DNA of 64,000 nt from Marinifilum breve (GCF_003202155.1 NZ_QFLI01000005.1:248001-312000), one strand, 5' to 3'; counted from the first letter of the stretch, positions 32,139 to 41,160 are shown. Notes: generated by a model not told the origin, from the letters alone. Translations and numbers: made by a program.

Positions 32139-34172
32139 TTACTCATTGTTAATTGCCTTCAGGTTTACCCACGTGTTATGAAAGGCAGTACCATGTCCCA
32201 TATCGGTTTCGCATCCTTTAGTAAACAAGTTTGGTGCTGCACCCAAATGAGATTGATGGCCATTGGTCAGTACCACATTCCCTCTGCGCAATCCCATATC
32301 ATATTGCAGTTTTACTTCTGCTCTACCCTGATGATTATAGATTTCAACCTTTTCACCATTCTTCATCTCTTTCTCTTCAGCATCCAAAGGATGAACAAAA
32401 ATAAAGGCTTCTGGTTCAAACTGTTTGATCACATTTAAATTGCCAAACTGTGAATGTATTCTGTTTTTTGAATTGGGTGAAATCAACTGAAACTCAAATT
32501 CAGTTTGTTCAGGCAATGGAACATAGTCAGGTAATTCATCTACTCCCCACATTTCTTTTGCCAGTTCACTATACAGTTCAATTTTTCCTGATGGAGTTGG
32601 AAATTGATAATCTGCAAAAGGAATCTCTTCGAAAGAGTTTGCCAATTGCGGACCTTTCTTCAATTGCTCCAGACTTAATTCTGGAAAATCTTTCAGGAAT
32701 CCGTTCAGATATTCTTCGATTGCCTCATCGTTTGGCTCTGGGATATTTCCTTTGATCTCCTCATCGGTAAATCCCAACCTCTTTGCCAACAGATAATAAA
32801 TTTCCGTCTCAGGCTTTACCGCGCCCGCCGGCTCCATCACCTTTTGTCGCAATTGCACATACGGATTCCAATAAGAGCCGATGATATCGGATTGCTCGAA
32901 CATATTTTTTGCTGGCAGAATGATATCTGCTTCCAAAGTGGTGTCAGTCATGAACTGATCTACAACCACTCTAAAGTCGGCCTTTCGAAATGCTTTTTTT
33001 ATCTTATTTGTATCAGGATTTTGAGATAAGGGATTTCCTCTTTCCACCCAAATGAATTTCACTTCCGGATCTTTGATATTCAATAAATCCTTACCCAATT
33101 TGGCTACGGATATCTTCCTTCTGAAACTTGGATGCTCACATCCCGGAAAGTAGGATTCCGGCTCTTTCAAATCATCGAACACATAGCTCTGAAGATTTGC
33201 ATAATGGAAACAAGCACCGGGCCTCCCAATATTTCCAGTAATCACCGACAAGGCAAGAATACAACGAGTGGTTTGTCCTCCATTCTCATATCGCTGCATG
33301 CCGTATCCTGGAATCAAGGTCATGGCATCTGTTGTTCCAATTTCTTTTGCCAATTCTTGAATGGCTTCCGCCGAAATGCGACAGATATCAGAAACTTTAT
33401 CCAATGTATATTTTTCCACTCGCTCTTTGAATTGCTCAAAGCCAAATACGTATTTCTCTATGAATTCATGATCGATCCAATCATTCTGAATCAATTCTCT
33501 TGCAATCCCTAAAGCCAAGGCCGCATCGGTTCCCGATTTAATTTGGAAGAGTGAATTGGCACGCTCGCTGGAAGGCGTTCTGCGGGGATCAATTACTATC
33601 AATTTCGCAGCTTTTTCCTGTGCCTTCTCAACAGGAATCATCTCCTGAATATTGGTTTCGGCAGGATTCTTTCCCCACAACAAAATCAATTTGGCATTCT
33701 CTAAATCCCAGGGTGCATTGTGTTTGTTAGCACCTAAGGTCAGTCGAGTGGCTTCCAATCCTGCAGGCCAACAAAGATTTCCATAAGTAGTTGTTGCGCC
33801 TCCAAACAGTTTCCAAAAGTTTGCTCCTACTCCATTCAACAAACCAGACATGCCACTAGCCGCAAAATAAAGGATTGAATGCGGACCAAAAGTTTCCTTG
33901 CAGTTCTTCAACTGCTCAGCAATGGTATTCAATGCCTCATCCCAGGAAATGCGTTCGTATTTTCCTTCGGTTATTCGCTTTTGCGGATACAAGATCCTCT
34001 CCTTCGAATTGGCGCGTTCCACATAAGCCAAACCTTTAATACATGGTCCTTCTGGTGTAGCACGATTTTCGGGATGTGGGTCAATTCCAATCACTTTATC
34101 GTTCTCTACACGAACTTTAATACTGCAAGTGCTGTAGCAATTTCTAGGACAAGCTGTTGAATAGGTTTTCAT
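32139..34172 (-). CDS. DMSO-reductase-family molybdopterin oxidoreductase, cytoplasmic
   Basis: The 677-aa catalytic subunit starts MKTYSTACPRNCYSTCSIKV with no Tat signal, so it should stay in the cytoplasm. The N-terminal [4Fe-4S] ligands are C8, C12, C16 and C44 (GPCIKGLAY), and the probable Mo ligand is C134 in GNLCWPAGLEATR. Molybdopterin-binding segments (WGKNPAETN, VIDPRRTPSS, WVERGNPLSQNPD) and the C-terminal domain (VLTNGHQSHLGAAPNLFT) are present. The substrate is unknown; DMSO, polysulfide or similar small acceptors are possible. It pairs with the fused DmsB-DmsC gene downstream on the same strand. Confidence 0.9.
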   Translation of the reverse strand: MKTYSTACPRNCYSTCSIKVRVENDKVIGIDPHPENRATPEGPCIKGLAYVERANSKERILYPQKRITEGKYERISWDEALNTIAEQLKNCKETFGPHSILYFAASGMSGLLNGVGANFWKLFGGATTTYGNLCWPAGLEATRLTLGANKHNAPWDLENAKLILLWGKNPAETNIQEMIPVEKAQEKAAKLIVIDPRRTPSSERANSLFQIKSGTDAALALGIARELIQNDWIDHEFIEKYVFGFEQFKERVEKYTLDKVSDICRISAEAIQELAKEIGTTDAMTLIPGYGMQRYENGGQTTRCILALSVITGNIGRPGACFHYANLQSYVFDDLKEPESYFPGCEHPSFRRKISVAKLGKDLLNIKDPEVKFIWVERGNPLSQNPDTNKIKKAFRKADFRVVVDQFMTDTTLEADIILPAKNMFEQSDIIGSYWNPYVQLRQKVMEPAGAVKPETEIYYLLAKRLGFTDEEIKGNIPEPNDEAIEEYLNGFLKDFPELSLEQLKKGPQLANSFEEIPFADYQFPTPSGKIELYSELAKEMWGVDELPDYVPLPEQTEFEFQLISPNSKNRIHSQFGNLNVIKQFEPEAFIFVHPLDAEEKEMKNGEKVEIYNHQGRAEVKLQYDMGLRRGNVVLTNGHQSHLGAAPNLFTKGCETDMGHGTAFHNTWVNLKAINNE

Positions 34173-34273
34173 AGGTTCGTAATCTCAAAATTCATGGAAA
34201 ATTAATCAAAAAAAAGAAAAGGGAGCAGATACACAATCTGAATCATGTAAATACTCCCAATAATTAATATCAT

Positions 34274-34297
34274 CTTCGGGTTAAAACCCGAGGCAAT
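34274..34297. repeat. TCGGGTTAAAACCCGAGGCAATT hairpin, copy 1
   Basis: An inverted repeat upstream of the dmsA-like gene; further copies at 39669, 50082, 62772 and 63935 share the core and often the tail GGCAATTCAAAG. Confidence 0.8.
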
Positions 34298-34325
34298 TGA
34301 AATATTATCTCAACTATTCTATATA

Positions 34326-35564
34326 TTAATTGTTCATTACTAATTGTTCATTGCAAACTGTCATTTCAGCCTCGATGATTTGAGCCAAACGCTGAATACC
34401 TGCAATCGCTTTTTCGTTGTTCACATATGAGAAGTTCAAACGCATGGTATTGGTTCCGCCTCCATCGCAATAGAATACATTACCAGTTACGAATGCTACT
34501 TTCTTTTCAATTGCTTTGTGGAACAATCCCAAGGCATCCATATGCTCAGGTAAAGTAATGAAAAGGAACATTCCTCCTTCAGGATGCGTCCATTTCACAC
34601 CTTCAGGCATGCATTTTTCCATCTCTGCCAACATTACATCTCTACGCTGGTGATACAAGTCGATGGTCTTTTTAAGGTTCGATTCAAAATGCTCCGATTT
34701 CATGTAACGAATCGCCATTTTCTGAACGAAAGTTGGTGTACACAAGTCAGACGATTGCTTGGCAATCACAATCTTGTCATTTACTTCTTTCGGACCTAAA
34801 ATCCAACCAATACGCAAGCCTGGTGCAAATGTCTTCGAGAAAGTTCCCAGTGTCAGTACATGATCATCATTGTCCAAATCATACATCATGCGTTGTGGTT
34901 CTCCTTCGAATCTCACCTCTCTGTAAGGACAATCCTCAACAATCAAAACATCGTATTTGTGTGCCAATGCGATAATCTCCAAACGACGAGATTCAGGCAT
35001 GGTGATTCCTGTTGGATTTTGGAAATCAGGAATGATATAGATGAATTTAGGTTTAATGCCTTGCTCTGCCAATTCAATCAATTTGGCTTCCAAAAGTTCT
35101 GCACTCATACCATTCTCATCCATTGGTACACCTTCCATTTTAGCTCCATACGCCTGGAAAGCGCTAATACCACCCAAGTAAGATGGCAATCCACAGATGA
35201 CAACATCTCCCTGGTTCACAAAAACTTTTCCAACCAAATCCAAACCTTGCTGCGATCCGGTAGTTACAATCATGTTGTCCAACTCGCACTGAACACCTTC
35301 ATTCTGATATCTCTTCAAAAGAAGCTCTCTTAACTCCGTTACCCCTTCCGTTGCGTCGTACTGCAATACCTCTGCTCCTTCTTCTTTCAACATGCATGAG
35401 ATGATCTCATCCAGATTGTCTACAGGGAAAGATTCCGGTGCTGGTAATCCTCCTGCAAAAGAAATTACTTCAGGATTTTGAGTCAGTTTTAAGATCTCAC
35501 GAATAGCAGATCTTTTGATGTTGTTGCTAATGTTGGAAAAAGTTCCTTTTAAATCGCTGATCAT
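34326..35564 (-). CDS. PLP-dependent aminotransferase (2-aminoadipate/aromatic type, class I fold)
   Basis: The 412-aa protein resembles the group holding LysN, KAT and MocR-like aminotransferases: ISFAGGLPAPESFP, TTGSQQGLDLVGKVFV, PDFQNPTGITMP, VEDCPYREVRF and TFSKTFAPGLRIGWI with the PLP lysine. These enzymes often accept aromatic, branched or 2-aminoadipate substrates. It follows porGDAB on the same strand, which suggests that it makes 2-oxoacids from amino acids for the oxidoreductase. The ATG at 35564 gives the family N-terminus; the longer frame from 35609 starts inside a repeat. The final residues (NEQLVMNN) are repeat-encoded. Confidence 0.88.
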   Translation of the reverse strand: MISDLKGTFSNISNNIKRSAIREILKLTQNPEVISFAGGLPAPESFPVDNLDEIISCMLKEEGAEVLQYDATEGVTELRELLLKRYQNEGVQCELDNMIVTTGSQQGLDLVGKVFVNQGDVVICGLPSYLGGISAFQAYGAKMEGVPMDENGMSAELLEAKLIELAEQGIKPKFIYIIPDFQNPTGITMPESRRLEIIALAHKYDVLIVEDCPYREVRFEGEPQRMMYDLDNDDHVLTLGTFSKTFAPGLRIGWILGPKEVNDKIVIAKQSSDLCTPTFVQKMAIRYMKSEHFESNLKKTIDLYHQRRDVMLAEMEKCMPEGVKWTHPEGGMFLFITLPEHMDALGLFHKAIEKKVAFVTGNVFYCDGGGTNTMRLNFSYVNNEKAIAGIQRLAQIIEAEMTVCNEQLVMNN

Positions 35565-35570
35565 GTTTTT

Positions 35571-35660
35571 ATAATTATGAATTATAAATGATGAATGATG
35601 AATTTTCATTACCGAGAATCCATCTAATTATCAATCATTCATAATTCTGAATTCATAATT
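35571..35660. repeat. AT-rich inverted repeat upstream of the aminotransferase
   Basis: TAATTATGAATTATAAATGATGAATG-type sequence and its inverse (ATTCATAATTCTGAATTCATAATT) face each other. It belongs with the other AT-rich blocks in this operon. Confidence 0.6.
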
Positions 35661-35670
35661 TAAGCTTATC

Positions 35671-35786
35671 GCACCCCTTCGCCTATCGGTACTTCCCCTA
35701 AAAGGGGAAGACTTAAAATTGAAGTTCTACATTCAATTTAGGATTTCTCCCCTCCTAGGGGAGATGGCTACAGCCAGAGGGGTGCA
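35671..35786. repeat. MITE-like element with GCACCCC/GGGGTGC ends, copy 1 (116 bp)
   Basis: Terminal inverted repeats GCACCCC and GGGGTGC enclose a CGCCTATCGG block and two hairpins, TTCCCCTAAAAGGGGAA near the left and CTCCCCTCCTAGGGGAG near the right. Copies 2 and 3 lie at 46284-46413 and 48690-48819. Confidence 0.88.
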
Positions 35787-35820
35787 ATTATTCATTACTA
35801 ATTGATAATTATTAATTGTT

Positions 35821-36729
35821 TTATAGCCAATTCTTACGCATGCGTTCCCACTTCTTGTCGCGGTTTTCAATAACGCACTGTATATCGGCATCGCTCATGT
35901 GCTTGAATCGTCCCTGCTTTTTAAGGTACTCTTCAACCGATTTGAATTCCTTAGGATTTCTATTCAGCTTGTACTCTCCATCTTCATATTCTGCAAGGAA
36001 AATTAATCCGGCATCCACAGCATCTTTGGCAATCTCAACCGATGTTTCGGTAGGAGTTCCCCATCCTGTCGGACATGATGCATACACGTGAATGAAACTT
36101 GCTCCTTTTACATGCTTCGCCTTGTTCACCTTGTTCAGAAAATCCTGAGGGTAACCAATACTAGCTGTAGCAGCATACTGAATGTCGTGCGCAGCAATAA
36201 TCTCAAACAAATTCTTTTTGTGTGTTATCGTTCCCGGGATATTTTGACCAGCTGGTGTAGTAGTTGTTTTTGTTCCGTACGGAGTCAAACCACTCTTCTG
36301 AATACCTGTGTTCATGTAGGCCTCATTATCGTAGCAGATGTAAAGTACATCATCGTTACGATCAATCATTCCTGATAGTGCCTGGAACCCGATATCAGCA
36401 GTACCACCATCACCGGCAAATACTACAGTTTTAAAATCTTCCTGTCCCAGTGCTTTGGCTCCGGCAGCAATACCAGCCGCCATACTTGCCGAACCAGGGA
36501 AAGTTGTAATAATTGCATTGGAGTTGAATGCCATTTGAGGAAAGATAAATCCTACTGCCGACATACATCCTGCAGGCAAAGCTGAATAGGTGCGCTCGCC
36601 CAATACTTTTAAAGCCAAACGTACAGCAATACTACCGCCACATCCGGCACAAGCTTTATGACCATAGAAAAACTCCTTCTCGGTCATGTTCTTCGCATTC
36701 ACTTTTGGGATATCTAATACTTTAGTCAT
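35821..36729 (-). CDS. porB: 2-oxoacid:ferredoxin oxidoreductase beta subunit (pyruvate type)
   Basis: The 302-aa beta subunit binds thiamine pyrophosphate and a [4Fe-4S] cluster. The cluster motif CAGCGGSIAVRLALK is near residue 32, and the TPP motif GDGGTADIGFQALSG is followed by NDDVLYICYDNEAYMNTGIQKSG. The segment PYGTKTTTTPAGQNIPG fits pyruvate-type enzymes. It decarboxylates 2-oxoacids with CoA and reduces ferredoxin, together with PorA, PorD and PorG. Its start overlaps the porA stop by eight bases. Confidence 0.92.
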   Translation of the reverse strand: MTKVLDIPKVNAKNMTEKEFFYGHKACAGCGGSIAVRLALKVLGERTYSALPAGCMSAVGFIFPQMAFNSNAIITTFPGSASMAAGIAAGAKALGQEDFKTVVFAGDGGTADIGFQALSGMIDRNDDVLYICYDNEAYMNTGIQKSGLTPYGTKTTTTPAGQNIPGTITHKKNLFEIIAAHDIQYAATASIGYPQDFLNKVNKAKHVKGASFIHVYASCPTGWGTPTETSVEIAKDAVDAGLIFLAEYEDGEYKLNRNPKEFKSVEEYLKKQGRFKHMSDADIQCVIENRDKKWERMRKNWL

Positions 36730-37912
36730 TGCCTTCTACATTTAAGCTGAAAAATTCTACTGTCTCTTCACTCTTGTTTTCTAGTCCTGCAAACAGTTTG
36801 TTATACATGTCTTCAATTTCAGCTTTGGTGATATCACGACCACCTAAACCGCCAACAAAGTTGCTCTTGTACACATATTTGTCAATCTGCGAAATAGCTG
36901 AATTCACATTGGTATAAACCGTTCCTTCGTATCCGAATGAGATATCTTTATCGATTACACCCATTGCTTTTACACGCTTCGCCAAATCTTTCACTTCCTC
37001 AACAGGGAATGGACGCATGTAACGGATCTTTAACAAACCTACCTTCTTGCCTTCAGCACGAAGTTTGTCAACCACTACACGAACAGTACCACATACACTA
37101 CCCAAAGCAACCAATACCACTTCAGCATCTTCACACATGTACTCTTCCACCATACCGTGATATTTTCTGCCGAACATTGCAGCGAAATCCTCATCGGTTT
37201 TGTGAATTACATCAATGGCATTAAACATTGCCTCGTTTTGCTGGTATTTGAACTCGGTATTGTCATCAGGACGAGAACTGAACCCAAGGTTCTTAGGATT
37301 CTCGAAAGACATTTTGTTAGGCGTTTCAAAAGCAGGTAAGAAATGATCTACCATTTCCTGATCAGGAATCTCAACCAACTCATAAGTATGAGTCAGGATG
37401 AATCCATCAAGGTTCACCATCATTGGCGTTAATACATCCTTGTGCTCGGCAATTTTATATGCCTGAATGATCATATCCAAAGCTTCCTGTGCATCTTCCA
37501 CATAAACCTGAATCCAACCTGAATCCAATAAAGACAATGAATCACGCTGATCACCATAGATACTCCAAGGCAAAGCAACCGAACGGTTGGCGTTCATCAT
37601 TACCACCGGCCAGCGACCACCACTACAATAGTGAAGACCTTCGGCCATGTACAACAATCCCTGAGAAGAAGATGCTGTAAAAGTTCTGGCACCAACTGCA
37701 CTGGCACCCATTGTAGCTGAGATCGCAGAGTGCTCAGACTCTACGTGCATGTATTCCGCATCCATCTCGCCTGCCTCAACCATTTCAGACAAACGCTCAA
37801 CCGTGATGGTTTGTGGGGTGATTGGGTATGCAGCCACAACATGAGGACGTGAAAGTCTTACACCTTGTGCTACTGCTTCATCACCGGAAATAAAAATCTT
37901 ATTATTTTTCAT
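36722..37912 (-). CDS. porA: 2-oxoacid:ferredoxin oxidoreductase alpha subunit
   Basis: The alpha subunit (396 aa from the ATG at 37912) forms the pyrimidine-binding part of the TPP site. It shows GDEAVAQGVRLSRPHVVAAYPITPQTITVERLSEMV, ESEHSAISATMGASAVGARTFTASSSQGLLYM and RPFPVEEVKDLAKRVKAMGVIDKDISFGYEG. An upstream in-frame ATG at 37945 adds residues not found in the family. It is the third gene of the porGDAB order that is typical of four-subunit oxidoreductases. Pyruvate is the best guess for the substrate, but branched 2-oxoacids cannot be excluded. Confidence 0.92.
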   Translation of the reverse strand: MKNNKIFISGDEAVAQGVRLSRPHVVAAYPITPQTITVERLSEMVEAGEMDAEYMHVESEHSAISATMGASAVGARTFTASSSQGLLYMAEGLHYCSGGRWPVVMMNANRSVALPWSIYGDQRDSLSLLDSGWIQVYVEDAQEALDMIIQAYKIAEHKDVLTPMMVNLDGFILTHTYELVEIPDQEMVDHFLPAFETPNKMSFENPKNLGFSSRPDDNTEFKYQQNEAMFNAIDVIHKTDEDFAAMFGRKYHGMVEEYMCEDAEVVLVALGSVCGTVRVVVDKLRAEGKKVGLLKIRYMRPFPVEEVKDLAKRVKAMGVIDKDISFGYEGTVYTNVNSAISQIDKYVYKSNFVGGLGGRDITKAEIEDMYNKLFAGLENKSEETVEFFSLNVEGND

Positions 37913-37989
37913 CTCTATTAATATCTTTTGGGGTTTGCTTGCCAATTATCTTCAATCAACAAGCTGCAAGCTGTCAGCTGCAAGCTTTT

Positions 37990-38283
37990 TTATTCCTTCT
38001 CCATTTTAATTGCATCTTTCGGGCATTCGTGAGCGCAAACTCCGCAGCCTTTGCAATAGTCCATGTCGATTTTGATTTTGCCATTGTCTTTCATGATGGT
38101 TCCATCAGGACAAAGCAAGTAGCAACGCAAGCAGTAAATACATTCATCATGATTCACTACAGGCTTAAAGGTTCTCCAACCTGCATTCTTTTCCGGAAGA
38201 AATCCGGCTTCGTATTGTGGCCCGGTTGGGTAATCATCAATATGAGTTGGAGTTTTATATTCTGTATGTTTTGGACGACTCAT
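37990..38283 (-). CDS. porD: 2-oxoacid:ferredoxin oxidoreductase delta subunit (ferredoxin)
   Basis: The 97-aa subunit carries two [4Fe-4S] motifs, CIYCLRCYLLCPDG and CKGCGVCAHECPKD, which wire the TPP site to external ferredoxin. The ATG at 38283 is preferred because the longer frame from 38352 is translated from a TTGGTCATTAG-type repeat. It lies between porG and porA. Confidence 0.92.
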   Translation of the reverse strand: MSRPKHTEYKTPTHIDDYPTGPQYEAGFLPEKNAGWRTFKPVVNHDECIYCLRCYLLCPDGTIMKDNGKIKIDMDYCKGCGVCAHECPKDAIKMEKE

Positions 38284-38362
38284 CTTTTCAATTATTTGGT
38301 CATTGGTTAACTGGTCATTAGTCAATCGTTTCACTAATTTTACACTAACCATTGACGAATGA

Positions 38363-38902
38363 CTATTGACTAATTAGTTCAAAAGCTCTCTCTACGATCT
38401 TCTCGTTTAGCTGAGCCAACTTTGGCTTCATCTCGGTATGAATACTTGCAATTGCAGCTTCCTTGCTTACTAGGCCTGAAGCAGCAGCCAAAGCACCATA
38501 CATTGCAGTATTGGTAATTGGTCTGCCCAATACCTCCATGGCAAGAGTGGTAGCATCAATTCCTCGTAAATCGAATCCTTTCAATTGCTCGCGATATTGT
38601 TCTACATCCCTGGTGTTGATCAATACACATGCATTTTCTTTGATTCCTTTTTCGAATCCCGGAACAATTAGCGTTTCGTCCATAACCACAACAAAGTCGC
38701 TCTCCTGAACTTCGCTTCGATCATGAATTTTTGTGTCATCAATTTTAGTGAATGCCAATACAGGCGCTCCTCTACGCTCAGGTCCGAATGATGGGAAAGC
38801 CAAAGCATGCTTTCCGCCATGAACACTGGCAGCAATTCCTAACAAGCGAGAAGCAGTAAATCCTCCCTGACCTCCTCGTCCGTGCCATCTGATTTCTTTC
38901 AT
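38363..38902 (-). CDS. porG: 2-oxoacid:ferredoxin oxidoreductase gamma subunit
   Basis: The 179-aa gamma subunit starts MKEIRWHGRGGQGGFTASRLLGIAA, the characteristic CoA-binding GRGGQG motif, and contains SFGPERRGAPVLAFTKIDD. It is the first gene of the porGDAB set. No exact promoter was recognised upstream; an Lrp gene diverges from it 297 bp away. Confidence 0.93.
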   Translation of the reverse strand: MKEIRWHGRGGQGGFTASRLLGIAASVHGGKHALAFPSFGPERRGAPVLAFTKIDDTKIHDRSEVQESDFVVVMDETLIVPGFEKGIKENACVLINTRDVEQYREQLKGFDLRGIDATTLAMEVLGRPITNTAMYGALAAASGLVSKEAAIASIHTEMKPKLAQLNEKIVERAFELISQ

Positions 38903-39048
38903 TATCTATTTAGTGTTTGTTTTTTCTTTTACTAAAAATTACCCTTTTTCCTTGGCCTTTTTCCCTTTTGGGGAGAAACTAATAATCAAGAACCAAATCA
39001 TGATTTATTCTTAATTGTTAATTCTTAATTGCTCATTGATTATTGGCG

Positions 39049-39056
39049 TAATTTTG
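39049..39056 (+). promoter_or_regulatory. candidate -7 element of the lrp-like gene
   Basis: TAATTTTG matches TAnnTTTG, with TTG at 39029-39031 17 bp upstream. It would give a 5' leader of about 140 nt before the ATG at 39200. Confidence 0.35.
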
Positions 39057-39199
39057 TCTTGTAAAAATACCCATCAACCAAATGATTTACTAGCATATGA
39101 AATAAATACAGAAAACTACTCTATATAATGTACAATTCTGAAGAATTTATATCTTTACAAAAGCCAAAATCAGGCACATCAATAGAAAATTTTTCTCCT

Positions 39200-39658
39200 A
39201 TGGAAAATCTGGACAGAACCGATCGTAAGATTTTAGAACTCCTTCAACAAGATTGCAGGATCACAATTAAGGAGTTGGCAGAAAAGCTGCACCTAAGTAA
39301 TACTCCGGTTTATGAACGTGTAAAGAAGCTGGAAAGAAGTGGAATTATTAAGAATTATGTGGCCATGCTCGATCCTGAGAAGATTGACAGAAGTATGACC
39401 GTTTTTATCTCCATTCTATTGACAAAGCATACGCGAGATGTGGTGGATAAATTTCAGGAGGAAGCCTTGGCATTGCCAGAGGTGATGGAATTTTATTACA
39501 CCTCAGGAAATTTTGATGCCATGCTTAAGATTATGGTGAAAGACATGAACGAGTTTCAATACTTTATTCAAGAGAAGCTTTCGAAATTTGAGTTTCTTAC
39601 CCGTTTCAACAGTACCTTCGTAATTGCCTCGTCGGAGAAGGTTGGGTTTGATTTGTAA
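39200..39658 (+). CDS. Lrp/AsnC family transcriptional regulator
   Basis: The 152-aa protein has an N-terminal winged helix-turn-helix (MENLDRTDRKILELLQQDCRITIKELAEKLHLSNTPVYERVKKLERSGII) and a C-terminal RAM ligand-binding domain (TKHTRDVVDKFQEEALALPEVMEFYYTSGNFDAMLKIMVKDMNEF). Lrp-type regulators sense amino acids. It diverges from porGDAB and an aminotransferase, so it is a good candidate regulator of that amino-acid catabolic group. The ATG at 39200 gives the family start; the ATG at 39128 adds an unrelated 24-residue stretch. Confidence 0.92.
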   Translation: MENLDRTDRKILELLQQDCRITIKELAEKLHLSNTPVYERVKKLERSGIIKNYVAMLDPEKIDRSMTVFISILLTKHTRDVVDKFQEEALALPEVMEFYYTSGNFDAMLKIMVKDMNEFQYFIQEKLSKFEFLTRFNSTFVIASSEKVGFDL

Positions 39659-39668
39659 AATACAAAAA

Positions 39669-39690
39669 GCCCCGGGTTGAAACCCAGGAC
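39669..39690. repeat. CCGGGTTGAAACCCAGG hairpin, copy 2
   Basis: A relative of the TCGGGTTAAAACCCGAGG family between the convergent lrp and araC-type genes; it may also act as a terminator. Confidence 0.7.
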
Positions 39691-39756
39691 AAATTATCAT
39701 TTCATTAATGAAGTATATTCTCGTCTTTTTCAGATCTGTTGGTTTTCCCAATTCAA

Positions 39757-40662
39757 TTACATTGGTTTAACCGGAATACAAATATCCACTACAAATTTTT
39801 CAGGTGGCTCACTCTCGTGATATAACTCATAAGGACAAGCATCTGTAGGTTCATATCCACTTTCCGATAGCCAAATACAAACCGCATCCCAAGCTTCTTT
39901 AAATTCTGTTGCTGATATGGTAAAACTTCCAACAACATATTTTCCCCCAGGAACCGAAAGGTTGCCAAATTCGCCTTCTGCCTTTACAGGATGATCCAAT
40001 AATATACTGGCACTTTGTCTGATATTATCCTGCTCTGTTACTTTCGGATCATCATGATACACGGTTACCGCTTTAGTATCTGGTTTGAACAAACCTCTTG
40101 GTTCAGCCCACTTCCTCAATTTTTCATAAGCATTCGCAATCAAATGGTATTCACCAACATGTCTGCAATAAATTAAATCCATCGCAGGCATTTCTTTAAT
40201 TTCAATTTTCGATTTCATTTGTGACATTTTTAATAATTCAACATCACAAACATAGGTTTGATTTTCTGTAAGGATTTTACCATTCTTGCGATCCGATTGA
40301 CCATTCTTGCTATTTATGGGTTCCCAGCTTTCACGGAATTCCTGAGCACTCATTTTAAAGCGAGATTTAAAACTGCGACAAAAAACAGAAGCACTTTGAA
40401 ATCCACAGGCATAGGCAATTTCACTTACCGTTTTTTCCTCATATGTAATCAACATACTGCCGGCTTTTTCAAGTCTAATTCTTCTCACAAAACCATTGAT
40501 TGTTTCTCCGGTAAATGCCGAAAAGATTCTATGAAAATGAAAGGGAGAAAAGTTGGCAATCTCAGCCAAGGTTTCCAAAGATAACTCCTGATCAATATGA
40601 GACTCTATATAATCCAGTACCCGATTTATTCGATGTATGTATTCCTTTTGATGCTTATTCAT
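39757..40662 (-). CDS. AraC family regulator with GyrI-like effector domain
   Basis: The 301-aa protein has an N-terminal AraC/XylS double helix-turn-helix (RVLDYIESHIDQELSLETLAEIANFSPFHFHRIFSAFTGE to about residue 110) and a C-terminal GyrI-like/SOUL-type ligand-binding domain (KIEIKEMPAMDLIYCRHVGEYHLIANAYEKLRKWA). This layout is seen in Rob- and Mdt-like regulators that sense cationic drugs or other small molecules. It ends opposite the lrp-like gene and starts 105 bp from the last nap gene. No target can be named. Confidence 0.92.
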   Translation of the reverse strand: MNKHQKEYIHRINRVLDYIESHIDQELSLETLAEIANFSPFHFHRIFSAFTGETINGFVRRIRLEKAGSMLITYEEKTVSEIAYACGFQSASVFCRSFKSRFKMSAQEFRESWEPINSKNGQSDRKNGKILTENQTYVCDVELLKMSQMKSKIEIKEMPAMDLIYCRHVGEYHLIANAYEKLRKWAEPRGLFKPDTKAVTVYHDDPKVTEQDNIRQSASILLDHPVKAEGEFGNLSVPGGKYVVGSFTISATEFKEAWDAVCIWLSESGYEPTDACPYELYHESEPPEKFVVDICIPVKPM

Positions 40663-40741
40663 GATTCGATAAAGATAAAAATGAATTGTCTCTTAACAAT
40701 CGAATCATTTCGATAAACCTGGAATTGCATGTTCAAAAAAA

Positions 40742-40761
40742 AGACACGCCATGGCGTGTCT
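40742..40761. repeat. AGACACGCCATGGCGTGTCT palindrome
   Basis: A perfect 20-bp palindrome just after napD; it belongs with the AGAGACGC family and may terminate the nap operon. Confidence 0.7.
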
Positions 40762-40766
40762 CTACA

Positions 40767-41114
40767 TTATAATTTCTTCTTTTTCAGATCTCCGGCATAA
40801 TTAATCAATCCGGCATCTTTGCTGTTATCATTCAACCAGGGTTTTATTCCGTCCGATTTGTCAATCTTGTCTCTTTCCTGATCCAATTCATCTTCGGAAT
40901 AGGAATACATCATATCAGCCGAAAGCACATTTTTAAATGCTTGGATCTTCTTCAGTTTGGCAATCTCCTCACTGATACCTTCTCCTTCGATTGTAACAAT
41001 TATCTTTCCTTCATCATGCAAATGATAATCACACAAATCACTATCCTTTAGTACTCCCACTAAATGTTCAGTATTCTCTGGAAGAACACGAACTACTACA
41101 CTGGATATATTCAT
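40767..41114 (-). CDS. napD: NapD-like Tat chaperone for nitrate reductase
   Basis: NapD binds the Tat signal of NapA and helps its maturation before export. The 115-aa protein starts MNISSVVVRVLPENTEHLVGVLKDSDLCDYHLHDEGKIIVTIEGE, the ferredoxin-like fold of the family. The longer frame from 41165 begins inside the AGAGACGC palindrome, so the ATG at 41114 was chosen. The C-terminal 30 residues are a charged tail beyond the usual fold. It is the last gene of the nap cluster. Confidence 0.85.
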   Translation of the reverse strand: MNISSVVVRVLPENTEHLVGVLKDSDLCDYHLHDEGKIIVTIEGEGISEEIAKLKKIQAFKNVLSADMMYSYSEDELDQERDKIDKSDGIKPWLNDNSKDAGLINYAGDLKKKKL

Positions 41115-41136
41115 ATTATTAATCTTTATATCATGC

Positions 41137-41160
41137 AGAGACGCAAAGCCTTGCGTCTCT
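41137..41160. repeat. AGAGACGCAAAGCCTTGCGTCTCT palindrome, copy 3
   Basis: Near-perfect palindrome between napB and napD. Same family as the copies at 21788 and 30592. Confidence 0.8.
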
